A stretch of DNA of 64,000 nt from positions 186,001 to 250,000 of the forward strand of contig NZ_QPMM01000003.1 in NCBI RefSeq assembly GCF_003419895.1, written 5' to 3'. The position numbers and the translations under genes are program-made. This DNA comes from Chitinophaga silvatica (GTDB taxonomy: Bacteria > Bacteroidota > Bacteroidia > Chitinophagales > Chitinophagaceae). Below the pieces are notes generated by a model, which made no database searches, was not told the origin of the DNA, and saw only the letters and a list, made by a program, of their open reading frames with translations. This document shows, in pieces, positions 24,986-34,594 of this stretch; within the stretch, counting starts at the first letter, position 1, and the number at the start of each line of letters is the position of its first letter.

Positions 24986-26065
24986 TTAAAACAGACTCAA
25001 TTGTGAATTTGGTCTGCGGAATGCAGATGTATTGAATTCAAATTTTTCCTGATTTAATCCGTTTCTCTTAACGTGCAATTTGAATTGCTGTTTGATAATA
25101 TCTGCAATATTTCCACCACCAGTCATTCTTCTGCCGAATACACTATCACTTACCTGTCCTCCATGTAGTTCCTCAATCAGATGCCAGACCTTTTCTGCCC
25201 TGTCGGGGAAGTTTTTAAACAACCAATCATTAAAGATTGTTTTTACTGCATCATTTAATCTCACCACTGTATATCCTGCGAATTTTGCCCCATTGGCAGC
25301 AGCAGCCTCCAGTAACCTGGGAATCTCATGGTCATTAAGCCCCGGAACAATTGGTGCTGTCATCACCCCAACGGGGATTCCTAATGAACTCAATTCTTTC
25401 ACTACTTTAAGACGCTGGGCAGCAGTAGTTGTACGAGGTTCCATCTTTAGCCTGAGATCTTCCTGTAGAGAGGTAATAGATACGTATACACTAACCAGAT
25501 TCTCCTGAGCTAATTGTTGTAACAAATACCTATCCCTTAATATCAGTGAATTCTTGGTGATAATACCTACCGGTTGCTTATATTCAATAGCTACTTCCAA
25601 TAATTGCCTGGTAAGCCACATTTTCCTTTCGGCCGGCTGATAACAATCAGTATTGCCAGATAAGGCTATAGGTTTAGGAACCCAGTTTTTATTATTAAGG
25701 AATTTTCTCAGCAGCTCCGGCGCGTTATGCTTGACAATTATCTTCCGCTCAAAGTCCAACCCAGCACTCAACCCCCAGTATTGGTGCGAGTTGCGCGCAT
25801 AACAATAAATACAGCCATGCTCACAGCCCTGATAAGGATTCATGGAATACCACATCCCAACATCCGGGCTATCTACCTTATTTACCAGATTGCGCGCATT
25901 TTCTTCAAAAAACTGCGTGGGAACATCCGACTGCCACCACTCATCAATCCCTTCTATATGTTCCTGAGCATACTCATCTGCCAGGTACTTATTCTTAGGA
26001 TTAATTTGCGCTCCTCTTCCCTTGTGATAAAGTTGCTCGGGGTTTTCCTGGAATGGCAAAGTCAT
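24986..26065 (-). CDS. PA0069-family (SPL-like) radical SAM protein
   Basis: 359 residues. The 4Fe-4S cluster motif is QGCEHGCIYCYARNSHQYWG (C-x3-C-x2-C, about residues 83-90), with MNPYQ just before it, as in the spore-photoproduct-lyase-like Rv2578c/PA0069 group. Further conserved-looking pieces are SGNTDCYQPAERK, VGIITKNSLILRDRYLL, and a C-terminal GGQVSDSVFGRRMTGGG. These proteins probably cleave S-adenosylmethionine to act on nucleic acid or another substrate, but none has an established reaction. It lies 40 nt downstream of the MutS-like gene, which suggests one transcript and, weakly, a DNA-related role. Confidence 0.85.
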   Translation of the reverse strand: MTLPFQENPEQLYHKGRGAQINPKNKYLADEYAQEHIEGIDEWWQSDVPTQFFEENARNLVNKVDSPDVGMWYSMNPYQGCEHGCIYCYARNSHQYWGLSAGLDFERKIIVKHNAPELLRKFLNNKNWVPKPIALSGNTDCYQPAERKMWLTRQLLEVAIEYKQPVGIITKNSLILRDRYLLQQLAQENLVSVYVSITSLQEDLRLKMEPRTTTAAQRLKVVKELSSLGIPVGVMTAPIVPGLNDHEIPRLLEAAAANGAKFAGYTVVRLNDAVKTIFNDWLFKNFPDRAEKVWHLIEELHGGQVSDSVFGRRMTGGGNIADIIKQQFKLHVKRNGLNQEKFEFNTSAFRRPNSQLSLF

Positions 26066-26105
26066 ACAACTAAATATTTTAGCAATAATACTAAAATATT
26101 TAGAA

Positions 26106-27890
26106 TTATTCTATTATTCCCATTTGTTTCATCAGGAACGTAGCATTCTTATTGGTTGCGATCCCTTTGCGTATTCTATAATCGAAAAACAGATTATTCT
26201 CCTGGATCGTGCTTTCAAAACAGTAATTCCTGATCCTGTTTGGATTCTCCTCCTCCAATAACCCCAATTCCAAATCGTGGGTGGCTATCATACCAAGACA
26301 GGAATATTGCAGGAAATGCTCTATCAGACTGCGGGAACCAGACAGTTTATCCTCCGAATTAGTACCCTTTAGGATTTCATCCAACAGAATAAATACCTGG
26401 GCTCCTGATTTGAGTCGCTGTATTATATGTTGCAATCGCAATAGTTCTGCCTGGAAATAGGAAGTATGACTGGCTATAGAATCCTTAATCCGCATACTGG
26501 TCATTATCTGCATTGGGCTAAATGTGAATTTATCAGCACATACCGGCGCTCCGCACATTGCCATTAACAAGTTGGCCCCTACACTGCGCAAAAAGGTACT
26601 CTTACCCGACATATTGGAACCGGTAATGATCAGGAACTTATCATTTGAACCTACACTACCATCGTTTTTCACACATTGATTTGCCGGAATTAATGGATGT
26701 CCTAATTTTTCGGCCTCTACTAGCGGTTTATCTTCCACAACTTCCGGCCAGGAGTAATCAGAATGGTTATAGGCATAAGTAGCCAAACTATTCCAGACTT
26801 CCAGCCTGGAAATAACCCCAAACCATTTCATAATATGATCTTTATGCTTAGCCTTCCACTTTTCCAGGCTCATAATACAATGCAGATCATATAGCATCAA
26901 TGCATTAAGTCCAAAACCTATCAGTAGATTTAAACGTTGATCAAACGCATTGCTGATACGCGCTAGTTTCTTCAATGCTGTATCTGCCTCAAAAGCTTGC
27001 TGTTGCTGGGCTACCAATAGCTTCGATGCATGAAAATCTCCATCTCTCACCAAACGCAATAAGATGGAAAACTTATCCATAATCCTTTCTTTATGGGAAA
27101 TCAGGATATATTGCTTCATTACTTCTTTAAAGTAATTTCTCAATATCAGTCCGTTGACCGATATCACTGCCAGAAGAGGCATGATACTTCCTTCAACGGC
27201 ATAGTATATAATAGCTGCTACCGAGAGTATTGGCGCGGCCCACATAGCTGCTTTTACAAACTTATTATGCAGAAACTGAAATGGCATTTCCAGCCAGGCT
27301 TTGATCTGGCCGATATCCCCAGGTGCTTCATTGGAGAGTGCTGCCTCTGCCAAAAACTCCTGGCGGAAGTCCAATGCTGGCGTCAATACCTTCAATGCTT
27401 CCTGCACTGACCTGATCTCGTTAGCATCCTGCAATGGGGCTCTAAGCTGATCTGCCAATCGCCTCCAGCCCGAATAGCTTCCGGTGCGGTTGACATGCTG
27501 GAACAGGGAAGAAGGCCCAAATACATCGAGGTCACCCGAAAAATCGTGCTTCTCATCAATAAACTCCCTTCCATCATCAAATAACGATTCCCAGGTTTGA
27601 GCCTGATGTAGTTCCCATTCATTTATTTTCAATAGAGTAGCTGCTAAAGAGATCTGAGACTGGGCTTTCTGATGCTTTAGTAAAACAAATATAAAGCTAG
27701 CTATACCTGCTACTGATATCAGCAGGTATATGGGTTCCATTTCATTCTTAAAAAACAGTACTACCCCAACTACTATTAACAGAAAACAGAGTAGTCGCAC
27801 CCAGCTCAGTAATGCTGCTCTATCTTTCTTAGTTGCTAAAACTTGTTTATAATGCCCAATCCGTTGTTCATATGTCTTGGCGGTATTCAT
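26106..27890 (-). CDS. Membrane-anchored MutS-family ATPase
   Basis: 594 residues, much shorter than MutS (about 850): the mismatch-recognition domain is absent. Two hydrophobic pairs lie near the N-terminus (about 28-45 and 52-69) and near 210-240. The C-terminal MutS ATPase is complete: ITGSNMSGKSTFLRSVG (Walker A, about 423), SYFQAELLRLQHII, and FILLDEILKGTNSEDKLSGS (Walker B and signature), then ATHDLELGLLEE. Such proteins are widespread in Bacteroidota, of unknown role, and are unlikely to be true mismatch repair proteins. Radical SAM gene 40 nt downstream. Confidence 0.87.
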   Translation of the reverse strand: MNTAKTYEQRIGHYKQVLATKKDRAALLSWVRLLCFLLIVVGVVLFFKNEMEPIYLLISVAGIASFIFVLLKHQKAQSQISLAATLLKINEWELHQAQTWESLFDDGREFIDEKHDFSGDLDVFGPSSLFQHVNRTGSYSGWRRLADQLRAPLQDANEIRSVQEALKVLTPALDFRQEFLAEAALSNEAPGDIGQIKAWLEMPFQFLHNKFVKAAMWAAPILSVAAIIYYAVEGSIMPLLAVISVNGLILRNYFKEVMKQYILISHKERIMDKFSILLRLVRDGDFHASKLLVAQQQQAFEADTALKKLARISNAFDQRLNLLIGFGLNALMLYDLHCIMSLEKWKAKHKDHIMKWFGVISRLEVWNSLATYAYNHSDYSWPEVVEDKPLVEAEKLGHPLIPANQCVKNDGSVGSNDKFLIITGSNMSGKSTFLRSVGANLLMAMCGAPVCADKFTFSPMQIMTSMRIKDSIASHTSYFQAELLRLQHIIQRLKSGAQVFILLDEILKGTNSEDKLSGSRSLIEHFLQYSCLGMIATHDLELGLLEEENPNRIRNYCFESTIQENNLFFDYRIRKGIATNKNATFLMKQMGIIE

Positions 27891-27920
27891 ATAGGCTTTA
27901 GATTTTATTTACACAAAATA

Positions 27921-27956
27921 AAAGGGATTTTGTGAAGATGCTCACAAAATCCCTTT
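27921..27956 (-). terminator. Terminator of the GH125 gene
   Basis: AAAGGGATTTTGTGA (27921-27935) and TCACAAAATCCCTTT (27942-27956) form a perfect 15-bp stem with a six-base loop, 22 nt after the GH125 stop. The T-rich side reads TTTATTTTG on the minus strand. Confidence 0.75.
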
Positions 27957-27977
27957 ATCTCTTTAATCTATGATGAT

Positions 27978-29411
27978 TTACATAGCGTATTGGCGTTGTA
28001 ATAAATCAGGATGTTCCTGACTTACTTTCAGAATCAGCTCTCCAAACAACGTGTTTACCCATGCAAACCATGGACGGGTATACTTGGTTGGATCATCTTT
28101 TTGATAGGATTCGTGAATAAAGCCGGTATTACCATCTGTATTTCTTAAAGTTTTCAGGCAAACAGCTATTTCCTCCTTATCATGACTGGTCAGTGCCCTC
28201 ATGATTATACTCATAGGCCAGATATAATTTTCACCGGTATGCGGGCTACCTACTCCATCTCCATATTTACCTCTGTAGAACCAAGGCTGGAAATTACTCC
28301 AAACGAAGTGGCGGCTGGCCTGGTACAATGGATCATCTACACCGGTATAACCCAGGTAAGGGATAGAAAGTAAGCTAGGTACGTTGGTATCATCCAGGAA
28401 TAAACGGTTTCCGAAACCATCTACTTCAAAGCCATACATCATACCCAATTTCGGATGCTCAACAATTGCATATGCTTTAATTGCCCTGTCTACCTCGTCG
28501 GCCAGGAGCGTACATTCATGTGCAAATGCAGCATCCTTATAAACGGTTTCACTGATCTCCGCCAACTGGCGCAGAGAAACTACCGCAAACATATTTGACG
28601 GAATCAGGAATGGGAAAACTGTAGCATCATCCGATGGTCTGAAAATAGAAACGATCAGTCCAACCGGCAGCATTGGTGCTCCCCATCCGCCGTTAGGCGC
28701 AGTATCTGATTGTATAGGGGTTTTACGCTGGAATTTGTAAGGCCCTTTACCATCTTTACGCTGCTGCTCTTTGAAAGTCTTAACAATCAGCTGAGCGGCA
28801 CGTTTGTAATTTTCATCAAATGGAGTTGCATCTCCACTTATTTTCCAATAGTTGTAAGCCAGACGTACAGGGTAGCATAAGGAATCGATCTCCCACTTAC
28901 GCTCATGCAGTTCAGGCTTCATATCTGTAAGATCTTCATCCCATTCACTACCGGTAGGGCCTTCATTAAAAGCATTGGCATAAGGATCAATCAGGATACA
29001 GTTAGTCTGACGATTAATCACCCCTACAACCATATCTTTCAGCTTATTATCATCTTTTACCAGCGGAAGATAAGGCCATACCTGAGCAGAGGAATCACGC
29101 AACCACATTGCGTTAATATCTCCTGTGATTACGAAAGTATCAGGCTTTCCCTTAATTGTTTTATAATTAACAGTGGTATCCAGCGTATTGGGAAAGCAGT
29201 TTTCAAACAGCCAACCTAGTTTGGTATCAGCAATCTGAGATTTTACTTTAACAATAGTCTTTTCCACCGCTTCACTCGTAAATTTCCTTTTTGCGAGTGG
29301 TGGGCGTTGGGAGGTATAACCATTCCAGCCAAATACTGTTTTAGGCAATCCTAGCCCTACAGCTCCCGCTACAAGGGCGCTGTTCTTTAAAAAATCACGT
29401 CTTGCAACCAT
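27978..29411 (-). CDS. Glycoside hydrolase family 125 (metal-independent alpha-mannosidase)
   Basis: 477 residues. The N-terminus [22 protein letters not shown] is a twin-arginine (Tat) signal with hydrophobic core, so export in folded form is likely. The body matches DUF1237/GH125: [87 protein letters not shown], and [19 protein letters not shown]. Family members are exo-acting alpha-1,6-mannosidases that trim mannose from N-glycans or fungal mannans. It stands alone here without a susCD pair. It is separated from icmF by a palindromic repeat. Confidence 0.9.
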   Translation of the reverse strand: MVARRDFLKNSALVAGAVGLGLPKTVFGWNGYTSQRPPLAKRKFTSEAVEKTIVKVKSQIADTKLGWLFENCFPNTLDTTVNYKTIKGKPDTFVITGDINAMWLRDSSAQVWPYLPLVKDDNKLKDMVVGVINRQTNCILIDPYANAFNEGPTGSEWDEDLTDMKPELHERKWEIDSLCYPVRLAYNYWKISGDATPFDENYKRAAQLIVKTFKEQQRKDGKGPYKFQRKTPIQSDTAPNGGWGAPMLPVGLIVSIFRPSDDATVFPFLIPSNMFAVVSLRQLAEISETVYKDAAFAHECTLLADEVDRAIKAYAIVEHPKLGMMYGFEVDGFGNRLFLDDTNVPSLLSIPYLGYTGVDDPLYQASRHFVWSNFQPWFYRGKYGDGVGSPHTGENYIWPMSIIMRALTSHDKEEIAVCLKTLRNTDGNTGFIHESYQKDDPTKYTRPWFAWVNTLFGELILKVSQEHPDLLQRQYAM

Positions 29412-29502
29412 AACGTTTTGAGAATTTAATGCCCTAAAATAGAAAAGTTTATGGTAATTGCTGAATCGATTTACTTATTTGTTGCTCGCGGGCGAGCTTT
29501 TG

Positions 29503-29666
29503 TTTCTCGCAAAGTGATAAAGTAAGCAAAGAGGCATAAGAATCGAAGCGAATTTTTAAGAACTGCTGATAAGTTTCTATTTAATACAGAACCCTATCTG
29601 AAACCCTTAAAAATTCGCTTCGATCCTTACGCCTCTTAATATTAATCTCTGCTTCTCAGCGAGAAA
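29503..29666. repeat. Long imperfect palindrome between GH125 and icmF
   Basis: The left arm (29503-29560) contains TTCTCGCAAAG, AGCAAAGAGGCATAAG and CGAAGCGAATTTTTAAG. The right arm (29606-29666) contains CTTAAAAATTCGCTTCG, ACGCCTCTTA and CAGCGAGAAATGCG. The inner 24 bases pair almost perfectly. A separate small palindrome GCTCGC-GG-GCGAGC lies at 29484-29497. Related to repeats at 24639-24984 and 40520-40623. The right arm ends 15 bases before the icmF stop. Confidence 0.7.
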
Positions 29667-29681
29667 TGCGAGCCTGCGAGC

Positions 29682-32600
29682 CTACATATTACGTCTGTAT
29701 TGTCCGCCTACTTCATATAATGCATTCGTAATCTGACCTAATGAACAGTATCTTACCGTATCCATTAATTCAGCAAACAGATTACCATTATTAATAGCTA
29801 CCTGTTGTAATTTCTTCAGTGCAGCAGCACTTTGAGCAGAATGTCGCTCCTGGAATGCATGTAATGTTGATATCTGGAATTCCTTTTCTTCAGTAGTAGA
29901 TCTAATTACTTCAGCCGGAATAATAGTTGGCGAACCATTCTTGTTCAGGAAAGTATTCACACCAATAATCGGATATTCACCAGTATGCTTCAACGATTCA
30001 TAGTACAGGCTTTCTTCCTGGATTTTGTTACGCTGATACATTCTTTCCATTGCGCCTAATACGCCTCCACGTTCTGTAATTCTGTTAAATTCAGCTAATA
30101 CAGCTTCTTCTACCAGATCAGTTAATTCTTCAATGAAGAATGAACCCTGTATTGGATTTTCGTTCTTAGCTGTTCCTAACTCCCTGTTGATGATCAGCTG
30201 AATTGCCATGGCTCTTCTTACGCTTTCTTCTGTAGGGGTGGTAATCGCTTCATCGTATGCATTTGTATGCAACGAGTTACAGTTATCATAAATCGCATAC
30301 AACGCCTGTAAAGTGGTGCGGATATCATTAAAGTCGATCTCCTGAGCATGCAGGCTTCGACCGGAAGTTTGAATATGATATTTCAGTTTCTGTGACCTGT
30401 CGTTCCCTTTGTATTTATACTTAATCGCCTTAGCCCAGATACGGCGGGCAACACGGCCAATCACAGAATACTCTGGGTCCATTCCATTGCTAAAGAAGAA
30501 CGAAAGGTTTGGTGCAAAATCATCGATATGCATTCCACGGCTCAGATAATATTCGACATACGTAAAGCCGTTTGATAATGTAAAGGCCAGCTGGGTAATA
30601 GGATTAGCTCCTGCTTCTGCAATATGGTATCCTGAAATACTTACTGAATAGAAGTTTCTGACTTTTTGATTGATGAAATATTCCTGCACATCTCCCATCA
30701 GTTTTAATGCAAACTCTGTGGAGAAAATACAGGTGTTCTGAGCCTGATCTTCTTTTAGAATATCCGCCTGCACGGTACCTCTGACAGTACTTAAGGCGTG
30801 TGCGCGGATTTTGTCGTAAACAGGTTTATCCAGTACTTCTTCTCCTGAAATACCCAGTAATGAAAGACCTAAACCATCATTTCCTTTTGGCAGGTCGCCA
30901 TTGTAATGAGGTAATGGATAATCTTTGAATTTTTGTCTGATACGCTCATTTACGATTTCGGTCAACCCATTATCCTTAATATATTTCTCACACTGCTGAT
31001 CAATGGCGGCATTCATAAAGAACGCCAGCAATATAGGAGCAGGACCATTGATGGTCATAGATACAGAGGTTTTCGGATCACACAGGTCGAAACCGCTGTA
31101 GAGTTTTTTCGCATCATCTACAGTAGCGATACTTACACCGGCATTTCCAATTTTACCATAAATATCCGGGCGCACTGCAGGATCTTCACCGTAAAGCGTA
31201 ACGCTATCAAAAGCCGTAGATAAACGTTTTGCCGGTTGTTCGAGCGAAACGTAGTGAAAACGTTTGTTAGTTCTTTCTGGTCCACCTTCGCCGGCAAACA
31301 TACGGGTAGGGTCTTCTCCTTCCCTCTTCAGCGGGAATACACCAGCTGCATAAGGGAATTCACCCGGGAGATTTTCAGTAAGCTGCCAGCGCAGAATATC
31401 ACCCCACTCCTGATACTTAGGTAAACTAACTTTCGGAATTCTTGAGTGGCTCAGACTTTCTGTATATAATGGCAGTTTAATTACTTTATCACGTACCTGG
31501 AATTCGTAGAAATCTGCTTTATATTTTTCTACCAATGCAGGCCATCCGTTTATGAGTTGCATGCATTCCGGATGCAGGGATTTTTGGAGATGTTCCTTAA
31601 TATCGGCCAGTGCTGCTGCTTGTGCCGGAACCAATGCCTCTACTCCATTGATCTGGTATAACTGCGTAGCAATTTTGCATTGTTCATCTACCCATTTTGC
31701 ATAATCACCAATTGCTTCAGATATCTCTGCCAGATAACGTACACGGGCCGGAGGAATGATCTGAGATTTTGTAGATGTTGCCTTTATTGATTCATGTGGA
31801 AGATCTCCGAACTTAACACCGGTTCTTTCTTCAACCTTAATAATAACCTGTTCGAATAATTGGTTAATTCCCGGATCATTGAACTGTGAAGCAATTGAGC
31901 CAACTACAGGAATTGTATCTTCTTTCGCATCCCACAGATTATGGTTACGTTTATACTGCTTTCTCACATCATGTAAAGCATCCAGAGCGCCAGCCTTATC
32001 AAATTTATTGATGGCAATTACATCTGCATAATCAAGCATATTAATCTTCTCCAGCTGCGAAGCGGCGCCATACTCCGGTGTCATCACATACAACGAAACA
32101 TCACAGTAATCTGTAATGGCGGTATCACTTTGCCCGATACCTGAAGTTTCAAGAATAATAAAATCAAAAGCTGCAAGCTTACAGATATCAATAGCTTCCT
32201 GGATATGTTCACTGATTGCCTTATCGCTTTCTCTGGTAGCGAGGGAGCGCATATAGGCACGAGGATGGTGAATAGAATTCATGCGAATACGATCACCTAA
32301 CAAAGCACCTCCCGTTTTTTTCTTGGAAGGGTCTACAGAAATAACAGCAACTGTTTTATCGGTAAACTGGTTAAGATATCTTCTCACTAATTCATCTGTG
32401 ACGCTACTTTTACCGGCACCACCTGTACCGGTGATTCCGAGAACCGGATATTTTTTATCGCTTTCGGTTGTTGAAATCTGAATATCGTTATCGGCCTCCA
32501 CTGTAACAGCAGTCTTGGATTTCTGGCCATCAAACAGTGCTACCGGTATATCATTTTCTGCCAGGCTTATAGCGCGGGCAATGATTTTTGGATTTTTATG

Positions 32601-33077
32601 TTTCTGTAATCCCGGGATGGAGGCAGGAGAAATTTCAGGGATAGACTGAACGGCAACATCACATTTTTTAATGAGGTCTTCAATCATTCCTTCCAACCCC
32701 ATTTGGCGGCCATCGTCGGGAGAGTATAATCTGGCAATGCCATATGCATGCAATTCTTCAATTTCAGAAGGCAGAATAGTTCCTCCTCCTCCTCCGAAAA
32801 TTTTAATATGACCGCAGCCCTTTTCCTGCAGGAGATCATACATATATTTGAAGAACTCGACATGCCCACCCTGATAGGAAGTAACGGCAATTCCCTGTGC
32901 ATCTTCCTCAATGGCACAGTCTACTATTTCGGCAGCTGAACGATTATGGCCCAAATGGATTACTTCCGCTCCTTTTGCCTGCATAATCCGACGCATAATA
33001 TTAATTGCAGCGTCGTGACCATCGAACAGCGCTGCTGCTGTTACAATGCGAACTTTATGTTGTGGTGTATACGACAT
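29682..33077 (-). CDS. icmF: Fused isobutyryl-CoA mutase IcmF
   Basis: About 1131 residues from the ATG at 33077. The ORF reaches 33098, but an AAGGG ribosome site lies 7 nt before the inner ATG and the protein then starts [20 protein letters not shown]. Domain order: adenosylcobalamin-binding domain ([35 protein letters not shown]), then a P-loop GTPase chaperone ([18 protein letters not shown] about 224; [27 protein letters not shown]), then the mutase large domain ([50 protein letters not shown]). This three-part order is diagnostic of IcmF, which interconverts isobutyryl-CoA and butyryl-CoA, with side activity on related acyl-CoAs. No B12-box is visible upstream. Confidence 0.93.
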   Translation of the reverse strand: MSYTPQHKVRIVTAAALFDGHDAAINIMRRIMQAKGAEVIHLGHNRSAAEIVDCAIEEDAQGIAVTSYQGGHVEFFKYMYDLLQEKGCGHIKIFGGGGGTILPSEIEELHAYGIARLYSPDDGRQMGLEGMIEDLIKKCDVAVQSIPEISPASIPGLQKHKNPKIIARAISLAENDIPVALFDGQKSKTAVTVEADNDIQISTTESDKKYPVLGITGTGGAGKSSVTDELVRRYLNQFTDKTVAVISVDPSKKKTGGALLGDRIRMNSIHHPRAYMRSLATRESDKAISEHIQEAIDICKLAAFDFIILETSGIGQSDTAITDYCDVSLYVMTPEYGAASQLEKINMLDYADVIAINKFDKAGALDALHDVRKQYKRNHNLWDAKEDTIPVVGSIASQFNDPGINQLFEQVIIKVEERTGVKFGDLPHESIKATSTKSQIIPPARVRYLAEISEAIGDYAKWVDEQCKIATQLYQINGVEALVPAQAAALADIKEHLQKSLHPECMQLINGWPALVEKYKADFYEFQVRDKVIKLPLYTESLSHSRIPKVSLPKYQEWGDILRWQLTENLPGEFPYAAGVFPLKREGEDPTRMFAGEGGPERTNKRFHYVSLEQPAKRLSTAFDSVTLYGEDPAVRPDIYGKIGNAGVSIATVDDAKKLYSGFDLCDPKTSVSMTINGPAPILLAFFMNAAIDQQCEKYIKDNGLTEIVNERIRQKFKDYPLPHYNGDLPKGNDGLGLSLLGISGEEVLDKPVYDKIRAHALSTVRGTVQADILKEDQAQNTCIFSTEFALKLMGDVQEYFINQKVRNFYSVSISGYHIAEAGANPITQLAFTLSNGFTYVEYYLSRGMHIDDFAPNLSFFFSNGMDPEYSVIGRVARRIWAKAIKYKYKGNDRSQKLKYHIQTSGRSLHAQEIDFNDIRTTLQALYAIYDNCNSLHTNAYDEAITTPTEESVRRAMAIQLIINRELGTAKNENPIQGSFFIEELTDLVEEAVLAEFNRITERGGVLGAMERMYQRNKIQEESLYYESLKHTGEYPIIGVNTFLNKNGSPTIIPAEVIRSTTEEKEFQISTLHAFQERHSAQSAAALKKLQQVAINNGNLFAELMDTVRYCSLGQITNALYEVGGQYRRNM

Positions 33078-33718
33078 ATAAATACCCTTTTTTTTCACAC
33101 TGGCATACAGGATTGTATGTCAGGTCCGTGACATTGCAATTTACGTAAAAAGCCGCGGAAATACTGACCGGAAGCGGGGTTGATCAGAATTAGAATTACT
33201 TAAACATACTGTTAAAGTTGTTGCAAAATTTTTAACTGATCCTAAATACAGTTGATATTTCCCTAAAACAACTTTCCCCTGTACAAATACTGCACAAGGG
33301 AAAGCGTAAAGTAAGACACAAGGCAATAATGCTTAGCAGTCTTATATTTCATAACGTGGAACTATAAAATCACATTAGTATTAATGATTTTCTAGTTATT
33401 CAAACTTATTAAATGGAATTTTCTACATACAATTAAAAACAAAGCAAATATTCTTACTGTGAATCGTCTTTAAATTTTGGTTTATGGCGGATATACTAAA
33501 GTTGATCTAAGGATGTGTATATCTTACACAATCTTACTTAAATTTTTGTTAAAAACAAACTATTTTTTTGTTTTTATGATAAAAATTAATGTTTACATTT
33601 TTCTGTTTTCGTCGTTCTTCAAAAACCTTACAGAACGGCCATTTTCATAGAAAGTATATTAACAGAAATCTGTACAAAAAACCATCATCAAGCTAAAAAA
33701 ACATCAACTAAAATATTA
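33078..33718 (-). other. Intergenic region upstream of icmF, no gene seen
   Basis: 641 bases, AT-rich toward 33600. A hairpin CTTTCCCCTGT/ACAAGGGAAAG lies at 33272-33304. TAAGTTTG (33401-33408, minus) with TTG 21 bases further upstream is a possible promoter that would give a leader of more than 300 nt. I looked for a cobalamin-riboswitch B12 box and did not find one. Otherwise I see nothing in it. Confidence 0.4.
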
Positions 33719-34438
33719 CTAGAAAGTAATGCCGAGGTTACGCTTCCTCTGTTGGTCATATTTAATAAAATTGAATTTGTAGAGCCTTGCAGGTCTGTGT
33801 CGCACATCCGCTTCTTCTTCATTCAAATCTTCCAGCAAATCCATCGACAAAAACTTCTTCCTGAAATTTCTTCTGTCTAATTCCCGACCAAAAACCGATT
33901 CATATAAGCTTTGTAATTCCCTTAATGAGAATTTCAGTGGTAATAAATTAAATCCTACCGGCTGCGCCATCATCTGCTGCTGCAATCGCAATACACATGC
34001 ATTTAAAATTTGCTGATGATCAAATGCCATATCCCCCAATTCATCAACAGAGAGCCAATATAAATCGGCATTGGTAGTCTTTCCCTTGATTTGCTCCAGA
34101 TCAACCAACGCATAATAAGCCACTGTGATTACCCTCCCGGCCGGGTGCCGCTCAATTGCGCCAAATGTCTGCACCTGCTCCAGATATACATTATCCAGGC
34201 CCGTGCGATTATGTAAAACCCGGTAAGCAGCCGCATCCAGCTCCTCATCAGGGGGCACAATATCTCCCAGCAAAGACCATTTGCCTTTATATTCATTGAG
34301 GTCCGATTTGATCAGCAACACCTTGAGCTTATCTTCAGCGAAACCGAAAACTACACAATCAACCGATATCGCCACCTTGAAATAGTCCTTTATCTCAATA
34401 AGGTGGGTGTTGATGTTTTTGGTGTACATTGACATCAT
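33719..34438 (-). CDS. Nudix-like transcriptional regulator (Nudix domain plus winged helix)
   Basis: 239 residues. The N-terminal 150 form a Nudix fold (AISVDCVVFGFAEDKLKVLLI, KWSLLGDIVPPDEELD, VIAVAYYALVD-like strands). The Nudix box GDIVPPDEELDAAAYRVLHNRTGL lacks the catalytic REUxEE, so hydrolysis is unlikely. The C-terminal 80 residues (FSLRELQSLYESVFGRELDRRNFRKKFLSM) form the winged-helix domain typical of NrtR/AraR-like repressors, which sense ADP-ribose or sugar derivatives. It is divergent from ligA with 156 nt between them. Its regulated genes cannot be named; adjacent icmF is on the same strand, 640 nt downstream. Confidence 0.82.
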   Translation of the reverse strand: MMSMYTKNINTHLIEIKDYFKVAISVDCVVFGFAEDKLKVLLIKSDLNEYKGKWSLLGDIVPPDEELDAAAYRVLHNRTGLDNVYLEQVQTFGAIERHPAGRVITVAYYALVDLEQIKGKTTNADLYWLSVDELGDMAFDHQQILNACVLRLQQQMMAQPVGFNLLPLKFSLRELQSLYESVFGRELDRRNFRKKFLSMDLLEDLNEEEADVRHRPARLYKFNFIKYDQQRKRNLGITF

Positions 34439-34594
34439 ACAGACGTGGAATTACAGTAAAAAAACAGTTATAACACAAGCGTGGAACTATTTTCAAATGA
34501 AAGAAAAAAAAGGCATATAATAAACAATTTGCACACTAATTTTTTTAGCTAAAGCAACAATAAGTTTAAATTTACGGCCTATTCATAACCTGAT

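Noticed and set aside
24986..26065. Radical SAM protein as a RiPP maturase
   Set aside because: Motifs belong to the PA0069/SPL-like group without a SPASM or RRE-type region, and no precursor-like gene is adjacent.
26106..27890. True mismatch-repair MutS or MutS2
   Set aside because: No mismatch-recognition or Smr domain, and the protein has membrane segments.
33078..33718. Cobalamin riboswitch upstream of icmF
   Set aside because: No B12 box or matching stem arrangement found.
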